Shown here: positions 46,407-58,907 of the stretch, piece by piece
Numbering within the stretch: the first letter of the stretch is position 1
How the letters are laid out: the number at the start of each line of letters is the position of its first letter
Assembly (NCBI GenBank): GCA_029204225.1
Contig: CM055103.1
Span: forward strand, 22,138,709 to 22,202,708
DNA length: 64,000 bases
Direction of reading: 5' to 3'
DNA from: Diphasiastrum complanatum
Lineage: Eukaryota > Streptophyta > Lycopodiopsida > Lycopodiales > Lycopodiaceae
Position numbers and translations under genes: made by a program
Notes under the pieces: model-generated
Seen by the model: the letters and a program-made list of their open reading frames with translations, nothing else
Told to the model about the DNA's origin: nothing
Database searches by the model: none

Positions 46407-46850
46407 ATGGCAAGAGATTTGGGAGCAATTCGTACTTGTTCAGGTGAAGATATGTTGGATAGCACCAACTATTCTTCATGGAGTTGCAAGCTGAGATTTT
46501 GCATCGACGTGATGATCAAGATTTTATTGGTAACAAGATCTATCTTATATCATTTGAGATTTTGCAAGACCTCTAAAAGTGCTTGGGAAACACTTTTAAA
46601 GATGTACCGAATAAAGGATTCATCATCATGCTTTCTCCTCTCTAGTTCATCCTCTTTGAAGGTAGAAGGGCAAAGTCATGCAAAGTTTGATCATTGTCTT
46701 TCTACAAGTACAAGTTTGCATCGGAATGTTGGTATGGTAAAGCATTCTTCTTCTCTTGAGCCATTTGTTGCAAATGATGGATGCATTAGTGAAGAACTTT
46801 ATGAGCAAGCTTCTCAAGATAATGTTTTGGAAAAGGCTGAAATCAAGCAT
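46407..46850 (+). pseudogene. Copia Gag-like fragment
   Basis: From the ATG at 46407 the frame reads LDSTNYSSWSCKLRFCI and then SAWETLLKMYRIKD. That is the pattern of Copia Gag (NY..W, then SAKEAW..L...Y). Further on no domain is seen, and sequence of the gypsy element resumes by about 47020-47166. The open frame that runs on to 47180 is probably chance fusion across the junction. Confidence 0.55.
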
Positions 46851-47165
46851 TCTTTGAAGCCATTTTGTACTATTGGAGGAGGGGAAAAAATCATGTCAAT
46901 TAGTACATTGGTTCAAAGTGGCGTGTTGCTAGATTATTTGGGTGTTCAAAGTGGCAAGCTGTTGGTTTTTTTCTTGAAGATGGTGGACACCAGATTTAGC
47001 CATGGTTTATTGATCATTTTTAGCTTATGTTACATCGTGAGCATCCTATTATGCATGGGGAACGGCCTGCGGAAGGTTTTTGGACAGCAAGGTCCAGCGG
47101 CACAACACGGGTATCAGTTTCCTTGCACTTCTTTGATTGTTATGGACAACTGTGTGGTAGAGATG

Positions 47166-49862
47166 TTGGATTCTATTTGACACTGGGTCCTCACATAACG
47201 TCATTAACTCCGCTTTGATTAAACGGTTGAGAGTGAGCACACAACCATCCCTGTACCAGTACACAGTCGAAATGGCTGATGGAAAGGGTGCGGATTAGAG
47301 CTATACTGAGAAGTTAGATTTTGAGATTACCCGTTTGGCTCGCTTTGATGTGGTGCTTGGAATTTGTTGGCATGTGGCTAAAAAACCCTACATCGCTTGG
47401 GATACTCATGTGCATGAGTTCCAGCACGATGGTAGGATTCACTCCCTGCGTGGAGAGCCTGATATGCCTCCAGGACCTTTGATCATGGCAATGCAGTTGC
47501 GTAAGGTTCAGTGTAAGTGCATGCATGTTTGTTTCTTGTATGATATGTTTGATTTTGCTAACGAGTCTGATGTATGTCAAGAACAAACTAATCTTACTAA
47601 GAACCTAAATCGCCAAATTAGGGAGGAGTTTCTAGATGTGTTCACAAATGAACTTCCATCTATTTTACCCCCTAAGAGAAATGTGGAGCATAGAATCGAG
47701 TTAATTCCTGGATCATCTCCTGTTAATAGACCACCTTATAGAATGAGTCTGAAAGGGGAAGAGGTCAGAAGCATGATTGAGGACTATCTTGCCAAGGGGC
47801 AAGTAAGACCTAGCTTCTCCCTCTTTGCCTCTCCGATCATTTTGGTAAAAAAAGAAGGATGGGTCTTGGAGAATGTGTGTGGACTATTGAGGCTTGAACA
47901 AGATTACTGTTAAGCATCGATATCCTATGCCACGTATAGATGATCTTTTGGATGCTCTCCATGGTGCTAGAGTGTTTAGCAAAATTGACCTAAAGAGTGG
48001 TTACCACCAGGTGAGAGTTCGAGAAGAGGATGTGCATAAAACTGCCTTTCGGACTCATTTTGGACACTATGAATTTTTAGTTATGCCCTTTGGATTGACT
48101 AACGCCCCTACAACATTTATGATGTTAATGAACGATGTGCTTAGACCGTTTATGGGCAAGTTTGTGGTTAATTTTGTTGATGACATACTTGTTTACAGTT
48201 GTGGTGATGCTATGCATGTTAATCACTTAAGAACTGTGTTATCAACTTTGAGGGAAAATACATTGTTCGCTAATGATAAAAAAAGTGAATTGTTCAAAAA
48301 AGAAATAACATATATAGTGTCAGCAGAGGGAATAAAACCGGATCCGCAGAAAGTTGCTGTTCTTCTTGCCTGGCCTGTTCCCACAGACTTGACGGCACTA
48401 AGAAGCTTTCTAGGGTTGGCTGTGTTTTATCGTAAAGGTGTGAAGAATTATTCACACGTAGCTGCACCATTGACCAATATGTTACAGAAAAATAAATGGA
48501 AAGAGCGGACGGAAGTTTTGCAGCGAAGTTTCGATGCCTTGAAACAAGTTGTGGCTGACTTTGTCACTTTAAAAATTGTTGACCCTCAAAAACCATTTGT
48601 CGTAGAAACGGATGCAAGTGACATCGCCGTTGGGGCAGTTTTGATGCAAGAGGGTAGGCCTGTGGCCTTTGAAAGCAAGAAGCTCAACCCTGCACATAAG
48701 AATTATCCAACTCATGAGAAAGAGTTGTTTGCCATTATCCACGCTTTGAAGGCATGGAGGCATTATTTGTATGGTGCGGAATTCTATCTGTACACCGACC
48801 ATAACACTTCAAAATATTTCTGCAACCAGCCGGACCTAAGAGGGCGGCAAGCCAGGTGGGCTGAGTTGATGCAGGAATTTCACATGGAAATTCGGTACAA
48901 GAAAGGTACCAAAAATTGTGTGGCTGATGCATTATCTTGGATATTGTATCAGATGTCTTTTGTGGTCATAGAAAATGATCTGATTGCTGAGATTAGACAG
49001 GCTCAGCAAGAGGATCCTCATTGTCAAGGAATTGTGAGGGAGGCAAATCTTGCGCAAGTAGAATTTCAGGATGAGAGTTCTGGTCTCTTGACTCACACTT
49101 ACCTTAAATATACCATAGAAGATGGTATGATTAAGAGAAATGGCAAACTTCTCGTTCTAGATTGTGAGGAGCTGCGTAGGAAGATTGTCCATTTATGTCA
49201 TGATAGCCCTAGTGCAGGTCATCCTGGTGTGGATAAGACCTATGAGTTGATCTTACGTGACTTTTGGTGGCCTAAGCTTAAAAAAGATGTTTACCATTAC
49301 GTGACGCACTGTTTGAAGTGCCAAGTCACTAAAGCTGAAAGAATTAAACCTCGTGGAGTTTTACACCCACTACCTGTGCCAGAAGGAAGATGGGAGAATA
49401 TCTCCATGGATTTTGTCACCAACTTGCCTCGTACGCAGTTGCAGCATGATTCTATCTTGGTCGTAGTTGACAGACTCACAAAAATGGCTCATTTTATTCC
49501 AACGCGTAAAAAGATTGATGCAGCTGAAGTAGCTAATTTGTTTATCGAGCATGTGTTCAGACTTCATGGGTTACCGTCATCCATAGTGTCTGACAGGGAT
49601 ACTCGATTCACTGGAAACTTTTGGACTGCAGTTATGGCCAAACTTGAAGTCCAATTGAGAATGAGCAGTACGGAGCATCCTGAAACGGATGGCCAAACTG
49701 AGAGAGTCAACCAGACCTTAGAGGATATGCTTAGAGCATTTGTTGGGGATAAGCAAACTCAGTGGGAGAAGTACGTGCAACTGTTGGAATTTGCTTACAA
49801 TGACAAGAAAAATATGAGTACAAAGATGAGTCCTTTCGAGCTTAATTATGGTTTTAGGCCAG
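47166..49862 (+). pseudogene. Gypsy pol (PR-RT-RNase H-IN), nearly intact
   Basis: The protease motif is ILFDTGSSHNVIN (47166 on); a TAG follows at about 47296. RT begins with RPPYRMSLKGEEVRSMIEDY and shifts frame once near 47865. The 661-codon frame from 47894 then carries [17 protein letters not shown], the catalytic FVDDILVYS, RNase H ([43 protein letters not shown]), the HHCC zinc domain (HDSPSAGHPG, CLKC) and the integrase triad (ISMDFV, SDRDTRF, QTERVNQ). All catalytic residues are present, making this the youngest-looking element here. The frame is interrupted at 49867 by an inserted LTR and continues at 50951. Confidence 0.92.
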
Positions 49863-49867
49863 CTAGC
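49863..49867 (+). repeat. Target-site duplication, left
   Basis: CTAGC, repeated at 50946-50950, flanks the inserted 1078-bp element. Confidence 0.85.
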
Positions 49868-50945
49868 TTTTACAAGTAGAGGTGAGGAAGTCCTCCAAAT
49901 CCAAAGTAGAGCCTCCAAATGTCCTCCAAGCAACTTGCAAGCTTCAAGATGCTCCCCAACTCCAAGCTAGGATGCCTCCACCTGCAAGTAAGGATCTGCA
50001 AGCCTCCAAGGATCTCTCCTCCACCTGTGTCCCTACTCTTTAAACACAAAGATAGATAACAAGCTGGCCTCAAGTATTCACCACCCAACCATAGCTAGAT
50101 CCAAGCTCCAAGCAAGACCTATCTAGCACCCCCTTGCTAACCATAACAAATCACAAGCATACCACAACACTCCATAGCATTCTCAAGATTCAAACCCTAC
50201 TTATGTCCCATTCCATAAGCAAGATCCAAACCTTAAGCATACTACCACAAGAAAGCACTCTACACACTAGTAGCAACACTAGAGCATAAGCAAAGCAAAC
50301 AAGAGAGATCTCTCCCTCCCAATGGGCGCCCTACTACCCTCATATAGATGGCCCATGGACCCCTCCAATGCACTATGGAGTTCCATGCTCATCCAATGAG
50401 AAAGAGAGAAGCCTAGGGGAGTTAAAGAATCTCCAAGAGCCTCCATAGGCTTATGGAATGTCAAGAGACTCCTTCCATAACCTATGACTCTTTGAATGCC
50501 TTTCTTGTGAGAGTTGGGAACTCAATGGACACTTTAGAAGGGCGCCCTCCTACTAGGTCCCATTGCCCAAGTTGTGCAAGTATACTTTGGTCCTAGACCA
50601 ATAAAGTGATATGGTTCAAGGTTGAGGCCCAAGGTTTAGAAAAATAGTCATCCAATGACTTTCTAACACCTCTCTAGGTTCCATACCTCCATCCAAGGCA
50701 TAGACACCTACCTGCCCTAAACCAAGGACACTAGTACCTTAATTTAAGGCACCTACCCTTAATGCTAAGGGTACCCCTTATCCAAGGGTCACGTGACTCC
50801 ATACCTCCAACTAAGGTATAGTCACCTACCTGCTCGTATCCAAGGGCACATACCCTGAATCCTAAGGGTACCTTGCCATTTAGCCCCCAACACTAAATGG
50901 ACTATTAGGGGTCTGAAGTACTGCTAGTTACATAGGTATGTAACA
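49868..50945. mobile_element. Solo LTR inserted in gypsy integrase
   Basis: Removing this segment and one CTAGC copy restores the integrase frame (FRPAS, then PVMVGIPQRVP). This proves a clean insertion of 1078 bases with 5-bp duplication. The ends are TTTTAC and GTAACA; one change (TT for TG) from the perfect inverted ends TGTTAC/GTAACA. There is no coding capacity. Near the right end a block of about 130 bases is duplicated in tandem (CCATACCTCC...ACCTACCTGC at about 50680 and 50808). Size, ends and lack of ORFs indicate a solo LTR left after LTR-LTR recombination. Strand is uncertain. Confidence 0.82.
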
Positions 50946-50950
50946 CTAGC
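50946..50950 (+). repeat. Target-site duplication, right
   Basis: CTAGC, second copy, followed directly by resumed integrase coding at 50951. Confidence 0.85.
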
Positions 50951-51502
50951 CCTGTTATGGTAGGAATTCCTCAGAGAGTGCCTAGTGCGGCTAATTTTCT
51001 AACTCAAATGAATGAAATGCTTGAGTTAGCAAAGGTTAATATTAGGCAAGCGATGGATCGAGCAAAGTCATATGCTAATTAGCATCGCACGCCTAGAGAG
51101 TTTGTGGTAGGAGACATGGTGTTTCTCCAAGTACCCAAGGACTCTAAGACCCTTAAGACGGGCAAATGTTACAAGTTGTCCCCGCGTTATTGTGGACCTT
51201 GGAAAATTGTTAAAATAATCAGTGATGTTTCTTATAAGTTAGATTTTCCTAAAACTTGTAAAGTGCATCCTGTATTTCATGTTTCTAGATTGAAACGGGT
51301 TTTTCATAACGGTGATAACTTGTTGTCTGATGGTTTGTTTGCATTCCAGGAGCTGGGAGAAGTAACCCATGGGCCAATGAGGGTATTGGATAGGCGGGAG
51401 AGGCGTTTACGCAACCGTCTGATCCGTGAGTACTTGGTCGCTTGGCATGGCAGGCCTCTTTCTGATGCTACCTGGGAGACCACGCTACGAATCCAGATAT
51501 AG
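50951..51502 (+). pseudogene. Gypsy integrase C-terminus and chromodomain
   Basis: Continuation of the pol broken at 49867: MVGIPQRVPSAANFLTQMNE, a TAG at about 51079, then REFVVGDMVFLQVPKDSKTL, YKLSPRYCGPWKIVK, FHVSRLKRVF and RVLDRRERRLRNRLIREYLV. The last part is a chromodomain-like tail, so the element is a chromovirus. The 3' LTR after 51502 is not recognised. Confidence 0.85.
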
Positions 51503-52997
<1,495 letters not shown>

Positions 52998-53741
52998 CTT
53001 TATTAACGTCTTTTGGGTACCCGTGGGTGCATAAGACCAAGCAACAGCGGGAGCATAATCCATAGGAGGACACGACCATAAAATGCCATAAACTAGCTAT
53101 GAATGAAAGTACAACAAAGCAGAAGTGAAATAAACCCACAACCCGAGCCAGGTATAACAGAAGAACTACAAAAAAAGTACTAATGCCCACAACCCTGGCC
53201 AGGTGGAGAATAAGTACATATCAGCGAAAGTAAGTTTGAAGTGTCCGTTGAGCAGAGTGTACAGTGGGCCCTGATGGAGGCAAGTGGCGACTACATTTGG
53301 GCTTTTTCCGTGGTAGCACAGGGATATGAATCTCATCGTCAGAGTCATCAGCATGTGCTTGAGTCCGAAGGAAGCTAGTGAGAAGCAGCTGCTGGGTGTC
53401 TAGCCCAAGGTGATCTGGTATAGGCAGATGAGACTGACGGAGAGTAAGCATCTCACGAACAAGAAGTCCCAAGCAAAGAGCATCAGGATAGGAGACAAAA
53501 CTGCGAAGTGTATGTGGGCCATTGCGAAAGAGACAATAATACCTCCCCCGTATCTCATAATACAACGGACATCTGAGGAGGAAATGGGCTTCATCTTCCA
53601 CCTCCTGCAACGAGCACAAGTGACCTAGACGATGACGCTCCCGGGGGATATCCCATGCATGACCGGCCTCAATAGCAAGCTAATGAGAGGAAATGCACAA
53701 CAAATGCTTGCTGGTACCAGGAGAGCTTGGCATGGGAATCA

Positions 53742-53743
<2 letters not shown>
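52998..53743 (-). mobile_element. LINE D, strongly 5'-truncated
   Basis: Only the C-terminal part of the LINE ORF is present: the knuckle region (LCSLQEVEDEAHFLLRC, the first Cys context altered), YYEIRGRYYCLFRN and a basic tail ending at a TGA at 53221. A 3' untranslated region of about 180 bases with the conserved hairpin, AATAAA and CTTT/CT-type tail follows. The copy has GA microsatellite at both ends (52868-52997 and 53744-53826). Confidence 0.85.
53008..53037 (-). other. LINE D 3' hairpin
   Basis: Plus-strand outer stem GTCTT / AAGAC, inner stem TACC / GGTG (one T-G pair) with loop CGTG. Position relative to TTTATTAAC and the GA tail is the same as in LINE A and B. Confidence 0.6.

Positions 53744-53826
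<83 letters not shown>
53744..53826. repeat. (GA)n microsatellite at 5' end of LINE D
   Basis: About 83 bases of pure GA directly abut the truncated 5' end of LINE D. Right of it (TTGTACTTTG) there is no LINE sequence. Confidence 0.95.
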
Positions 53827-53831
<5 letters not shown>

Positions 53832-54839
53832 CTTTGTGAATAAGTTCTAACATGGATGTCATTTATGTAGGAGAAAGATGCAAAAACGGTGTATCTCCTG
53901 AAGATCATCAATTGTGTTGGTATCACACTAAATGCATATGTCCCATCTCGTCCATTGAAGGTTCTAATCTCCTTCACCATAGTTGAGGAAGGAAAATGAC
54001 AAGAGAATACAATCATTGTTATTTGGTGTTTTTTGCGTCATAAAATAGTAATAAAGCAAAATTGTTGTTAACTAACGATTCATGGGGAAAAACGTTGAAA
54101 TTGCTTTTTATAATTAGTCTCTAATCGTCGACTTTGGGCTTAAACATTCGAGATGCCTAGCAAACTTTTCATAAAGGTTTAAGTTGGAGATGCAAGGTTG
54201 CTAATGATAGTTTGGGGAAATTTCTCTCCACTTTGAGAAACACAAGCCAATTGAGTGAAGGAAAGGTAAACCTGAAACGAGGATACAAATATATAATGAT
54301 GCAAATGAGTACTGAGAGTTCAAACCCCACCCCATGACCTAGTTATCAATCATACCTCTTAAGCTTCTATCTATATTACAAGTTTCTTGCAAAATGCATT
54401 CATAGTTTCCAATCAACATGGCATATGTATAGCTTGATATGAAATCAATTGAGATTAAAGAATCTTCAAGGATTCAATATTTTGAAGATCATGAAGTCTC
54501 TTGTCACATTCTTGAATCTATTTTTGAGCATTATGACATCTCTTGATTGTTCCTTAAGCCCTCAACAAGATGTACTGCTGCTCTCATTGAAGCATGGGCA
54601 TGCTATGTTCTCATTTGATTTTTAATGTGGCTCATTTATATATCTTTCATTGGATGAATCGTATAGATGCTCTAATGATTGGTATTAGAAGCTTGTTCAT
54701 TTTCCCCAATACAAGTGCGCCAGATTTGTTTTTTTGATTGACATTGAAAACTTGCATTTATGCTACACAAATGTAAAGGGGTTGCAACCTTGCAACTTGA
54801 TTGTATTTTGTGTGATCTAAAATGAAGTCTAGTCTTTGT
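53827..54839. other. AT-rich spacer, nothing recognised
   Basis: No coding motif, RNA gene or repeat end could be supported. It may be IFT54 intron sequence. Confidence 0.4.
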
Positions 54840-55215
54840 ACTTGAGCATTCTTGGACTCTCGTTTTATACACGTCATGGAATCCCAAGCTGGTCTGATGA
54901 AACCCGAAGCTGACCTAGTACGAATCTTAGACCATGTGATAATCATGAAGCTAGATAGCGTGGTAGCACTAGGAACCCTATGATATTTGAACATACATGA
55001 TAAGTCGAAAGATATCAACAAGTTATAAAGGTGAAATTGCAAACTCTGCCAAAATGATCTGATGTGGGACGGAGTGCTTAGCTTGTATCATACGTGATAG
55101 CATAAGGATCTACAAGCGTGAGATACTAGCCCGGTTAGCTAAAGTGGCTGCATATAATGCTGTGGGGATAACAAGAGTATAAAAAAGCTAACACTTACTC
55201 GGGGCATTTTTGTTA
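54840..55215 (-). pseudogene. LINE fragment E, strongly diverged
   Basis: The plus-strand text matches the complement of the LINE coding region near 36290-36460 and 38895-38990 (for example CAAAATGATCTGATGTGGGA versus the family segment at about 36304). The piece is much more diverged than LINE A-D, with many stops. No GA tail is present. Confidence 0.6.
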
Positions 55216-55430
55216 ACTAAAAATCAATGCAGAAACTTTGGGTGGCCACTGTGCCAAGTAGTCACCAATATATGATGAAGATGGGGATGGGAGAGGATCG
55301 TCAAATCTGGGACTACGTTGTTCGTCAGCTATTGTTAAGAATCCAAAATTATATCGAACCTCCAAACTTTTATTTTACGAATCTAGATAAAGTGGATATA
55401 AGTTCGGTAAGGGTGGTTATACTCTAAGAA
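55215..55430 (+). pseudogene. Chromovirus protease-region fragment
   Basis: The frame reads QKLWVATVPSSHQYMMKMGM, then FTNLDKVDIS. It aligns with the segment that follows the protease in the chromovirus at 41620-41790 ([18 protein letters not shown] and [11 protein letters not shown]). Short and diverged, abutting LINE fragment E. Confidence 0.6.
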
Positions 55431-55796
55431 TGAGTCCTTGAACAAGGATTAGTATAACAATCGCCAAGTGAAGATCTTCAAGAATCCTGTCACATGCAAA
55501 CCAAAAGGACACCTATGGAGCATAAACCATCCAACCAACATGAAGTCAATACCCTAACTAATTCACCCCCAAGCCACCGGGAATGAATACAAGAGAGGAG
55601 TGGATCCTGGCTCTTGAATCTGAAATTCCAATAGGGAGATGGGCGAGTTTCCATGGTAGGTATTCTCTCCAAGAGGAGAGAATATTCCCCTAGGATCTCT
55701 TGGAGAGAATATTCCCCTAGGATCCCCATGCAACCTATAATAAGCTATTGACCTCCTATTCTTGCATTAAAGTAGTCATACACCATGCAAGTGCAC
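55431..55796. other. Unassigned, with local duplication
   Basis: A 30-base near-perfect direct repeat (AGGAGAGAATATTCCCCTAG, then GATC, at about 55675 and 55703). No gene is recognised. Weak similarity to the 361-bp repeat near 33770 (CCCCCAAGC) may mean LTR remains. Confidence 0.35.
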
Positions 55797-57835
55797 CTAG
55801 TCATCAACTTTAAAATCTCTGGGAGACCTCTTAAGATCGGCATAGTGCTTAGCTCTATCCTGAGCACTCCGGATACAATCATGGGCCACTTGCAACATTT
55901 CATGCATATCATGCAAGAAATCCGCAACTTTCTCGATCTTAACAGGCTTCATCTCCACATTTACCGAAGATCTAGGTTGAAAACCGTACGTCAGCATAAA
56001 CGGACTATAACCAATAGCAGAATGTTTCCTAGTATTGTAAGCAAACTCAATCAAAGGAACGTAATCTTCCCACTGAGATTGCCTTTGAGACACACATGTT
56101 CTCAACATATCCTCCATAGTCTGATTAGTTCTCTCAGTCTGGCAATCTGATTCAGGATGATCAGTAGAACTAAAACTAAGCGAGGTTTCTAGCTTATGGA
56201 ATATAGTTGACCAAAAGTGACTTGTAAATTTAGGATCTCTATCACTAACTATATCACTTGGTAGTCCAAAATCCTCTTTCAACAAAGATCTGGGCTAAAT
56301 CAGAAGCCTTTGTTGTTGACTTGGCTGGTATAGAAGTAGCTAACTTAGTCAACATGTCCACCACAACCCAAATAGAATAATTTTGGTATTGCGTCCTTGG
56401 AAGTACAACCACAAAATCCATAGATATACTTTCCCATCGTTTCTGAGGGATATCTAGGGGATGCAACAACCCTCCAGTCTTCAAGTGTTCAGCTTTGGCT
56501 AACTGACAAGGTCTACATTTAACCACATAAGACTCGACAAATGGCTTGCCAATAAAACTTTCTTCTGACCAAGTCCAAAGTCCTGTGTATACCCGAATGA
56601 CCTGCACAGGGAACTTCATGACACTCATAAAGAATTTTCATCCGCTGGTACACAAATTTTCCCATTCCGAAATAGTAAACCACCTCGGATAGAGAACTGT
56701 TCCACTATCTTCTTATCTTTCCTAGGAACCTGAGACCCCTGTGAGTAAATTTCTATTCCATTCTCATTTTTTCCTGTCTCCACCATCTTCCAGATGGGAC
56801 CAAAATGAGAATCCGATTCACACGTCCCTCTCAATGAAAGATATAGATCAGTGGAAATTTGGTTGAATGAAAGTTCATTTAATTCACCAATCCGACTAGT
56901 ACATCAACAACTGGTTAGAGTTGCCCTTGACATATCGGATCTCATGATCAAATTCCTGCATAAGCTCGGCCCAACAAGCTTAACGACCTCAGATCGTTTT
57001 GATTACAAAAGTACTTTAGAGGCTGGTGATCTATATACACTATAAACTGACTACCATAAAGGTAATGCCTCCAGGTTTTAGTGCATGTATCACAGCAAAT
57101 AACTCCTTCTCCTGAGTTGTATAACGCAACTGAGGACTTGTGAGTTTCTTGCTTTCAAACGCTATCGGCCTATCATCTTGTAGAAGAACTGCTCCTATCG
57201 CTGAATCACTTGCGGCCGTTCGCATGACGTAAGGTATATCAGGATTCGCTATCTGTAGAACAGGAGCTGAAGCAACCATTTGCTTGAGCTTCTCAAAGCA
57301 TTGGTTCAATTCATCATTCCACTCAATAGGCGGACTAGGTTGACCTCTCTTTTTCTTCTTATTTACTTTGCCTTTAGTCAAATTATTTAAAGGTGCCGCA
57401 GCTTTTGCATAATCTTCATTTGACTTACAAAAGAAAACTGTAAAACCGAGACAAGATTTAACTTCTCTAGCCGTCTTCGGTATCGGGCACTCAAGCACTG
57501 TCTTGACCTTACTCTCGTCAATCTTCAACCCATTACGAGTGATCTTATGACCGAGGTACAATAACTCATGCTTAAAGAACTCACATTTAGATTCTTTAGC
57601 ATACAATTTCTCTCGTCTGAGAATATCTAAGACAGTCTTAAGATGGCTCAAATGCTCCTTAAGTGTCCTACTATAGATGAGAATATCATCTAAGAATACA
57701 ACCACACACTTTCCCAGATATGGACGAAAAAGATCGTTCATCATCTGCTGGAACGTAGCTGGTACATTTTTGTCAACCCAAAAGGAAGCACGAGAAATTC
57801 ATAATGACCGAATCTCGTCCGAAAACCTGTCTTTT
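55797..57835 (-). pseudogene. Minus-strand gypsy RT, RNase H and integrase, broken
   Basis: From 57835 the minus strand reads TGFRTRFGHYEFLVLPFGLT, a frameshift, then ATFQQMMNDLFRPYLGK and catalytic VVFLDDILIYSRT. RNase H reads YVMRTAASDSAIGAVLLQDD, where the first catalytic Asp is Ala, then TQEKELFAVIHALK. After a frameshift the zinc domain is reduced, and integrase follows in two frames (56628-56254: ISMDFVVVLP; 56285-55797: IVSDRDPKFTSHF, SDCQTERTNQ with Gly to Cys). The insertion of KKKKRGQPSPP in the RT connection is unusual. The element is cut at 57835, near the start of the RT palm. Confidence 0.87.
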
Positions 57836-57844
57836 GGAAAGAAA

Positions 57845-58680
57845 AGAGTTCGTGGGATTAAAAAGTATTTCGACGAATTGGATCAAGCTGCATCTGAGTT
57901 TATACAAAAGAAACGTTTGTCCCAGAAAAAGGCTAGAAGGACCGATGTGTGTTTCCATTGTAGTCAGCCTGGACATGTTATGAAATTCTGCCCAGAACGA
58001 AAGAAAGGCGTAGCTCAAGCTATTGAGATGCCAGGTAAAGAAAATCTTAAGTTGGAAATTAATAAGGTTAATTGTGAGTGTGATTGTTCTTTTAGTACTG
58101 CTTCATTCTTACCAAATGAATTATTTCGTTTGAAAGGCACTGTTAAAGGACATGAAGTTAGTATTTTAGTGGATAATGGATCTACTCATAGTTTCATTAA
58201 CTCTGGTCTTGTGCAGAAACTCGGCCTGGAAACTGAAGCCAGTAACCATAGATATTGAGTATATCTAGCTTCAGGTGCGGAGTTGGAGACGTGGGATGTT
58301 AAAGTTCCAAGACTTCCAGTTTGGATCCAAGATTATAGAGAATTAATTGATTTCCATGTTTTAGATTTAGCATGTACGGACATAATTCTAGGATACGAGT
58401 GGTTATTTAATAAGCATCTTGAGATAGATTTTGAGAAGCACGTTCTCTCTTTTCAGGAGGGTAATGAAATAGTTACATTGTTTGGCAACAAATATGTACA
58501 TCCATCTGGGATGAGTTCATTTGCTAGTGCAATTGTGAATTGTCAAAGATTCTTAACTTAGTAGACATAGATCAGGAGCAAATTGAGAAGAATAAGATAT
58601 TGTCTGAATTTAAAGATGTGTTTCTAGAAGAATTACCTCATGGAATACCGCTAAGGCTAGCGATAGACTCAAAACACTAG
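57845..58680 (+). pseudogene. Plus-strand gypsy Gag end and protease
   Basis: This begins inside Gag (KKYFDELDQAASEFIQKK), followed by zinc knuckle CFHCSQPGHVMKFC and a protease reading SILVDNGSTHSFIN (Asp-Asn-Gly at the active site where Asp-Ser-Gly is usual). Then LDLACTDIILGYEWL. A TGA at about 58258 splits the frame. The last part (FKDVFLEELPHGIPLR) is the start of the RT linker, ending at a TAG. It lies head to head with the minus-strand pol at 55797-57835. Confidence 0.82.
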
Positions 58681-58907
58681 CTAGAACTAGCTAATTCCTT
58701 CTCATCAGCTCCGCCATGTGGAGCTTACTGTTCCCGCACGTGCAAGACACATGAATTAGTCTTCTGAACAATCGTATGGGAGTGGGAGAGAATAGCAAGT
58801 TTAAACTATAGATGGACAGTAATAGAGTGTTCATCACTTCATTGCGTGGTTAGTCTCACCTTTGTCCCTTTTGACTATGGGAGTTTATAACATTTGATAT
58901 CAGAGCC
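58681..58907 (+). repeat. LTR end and degenerate primer-binding site
   Basis: GTTTATAACA (ending 58892) directly before TTTGATATCAGAGCCA resembles an LTR end followed by a mutated initiator-Met primer-binding site. The LTR start is not certain, although it must lie to the right of the protease fragment ending near 58680. No gag or pol follows. Confidence 0.45.
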
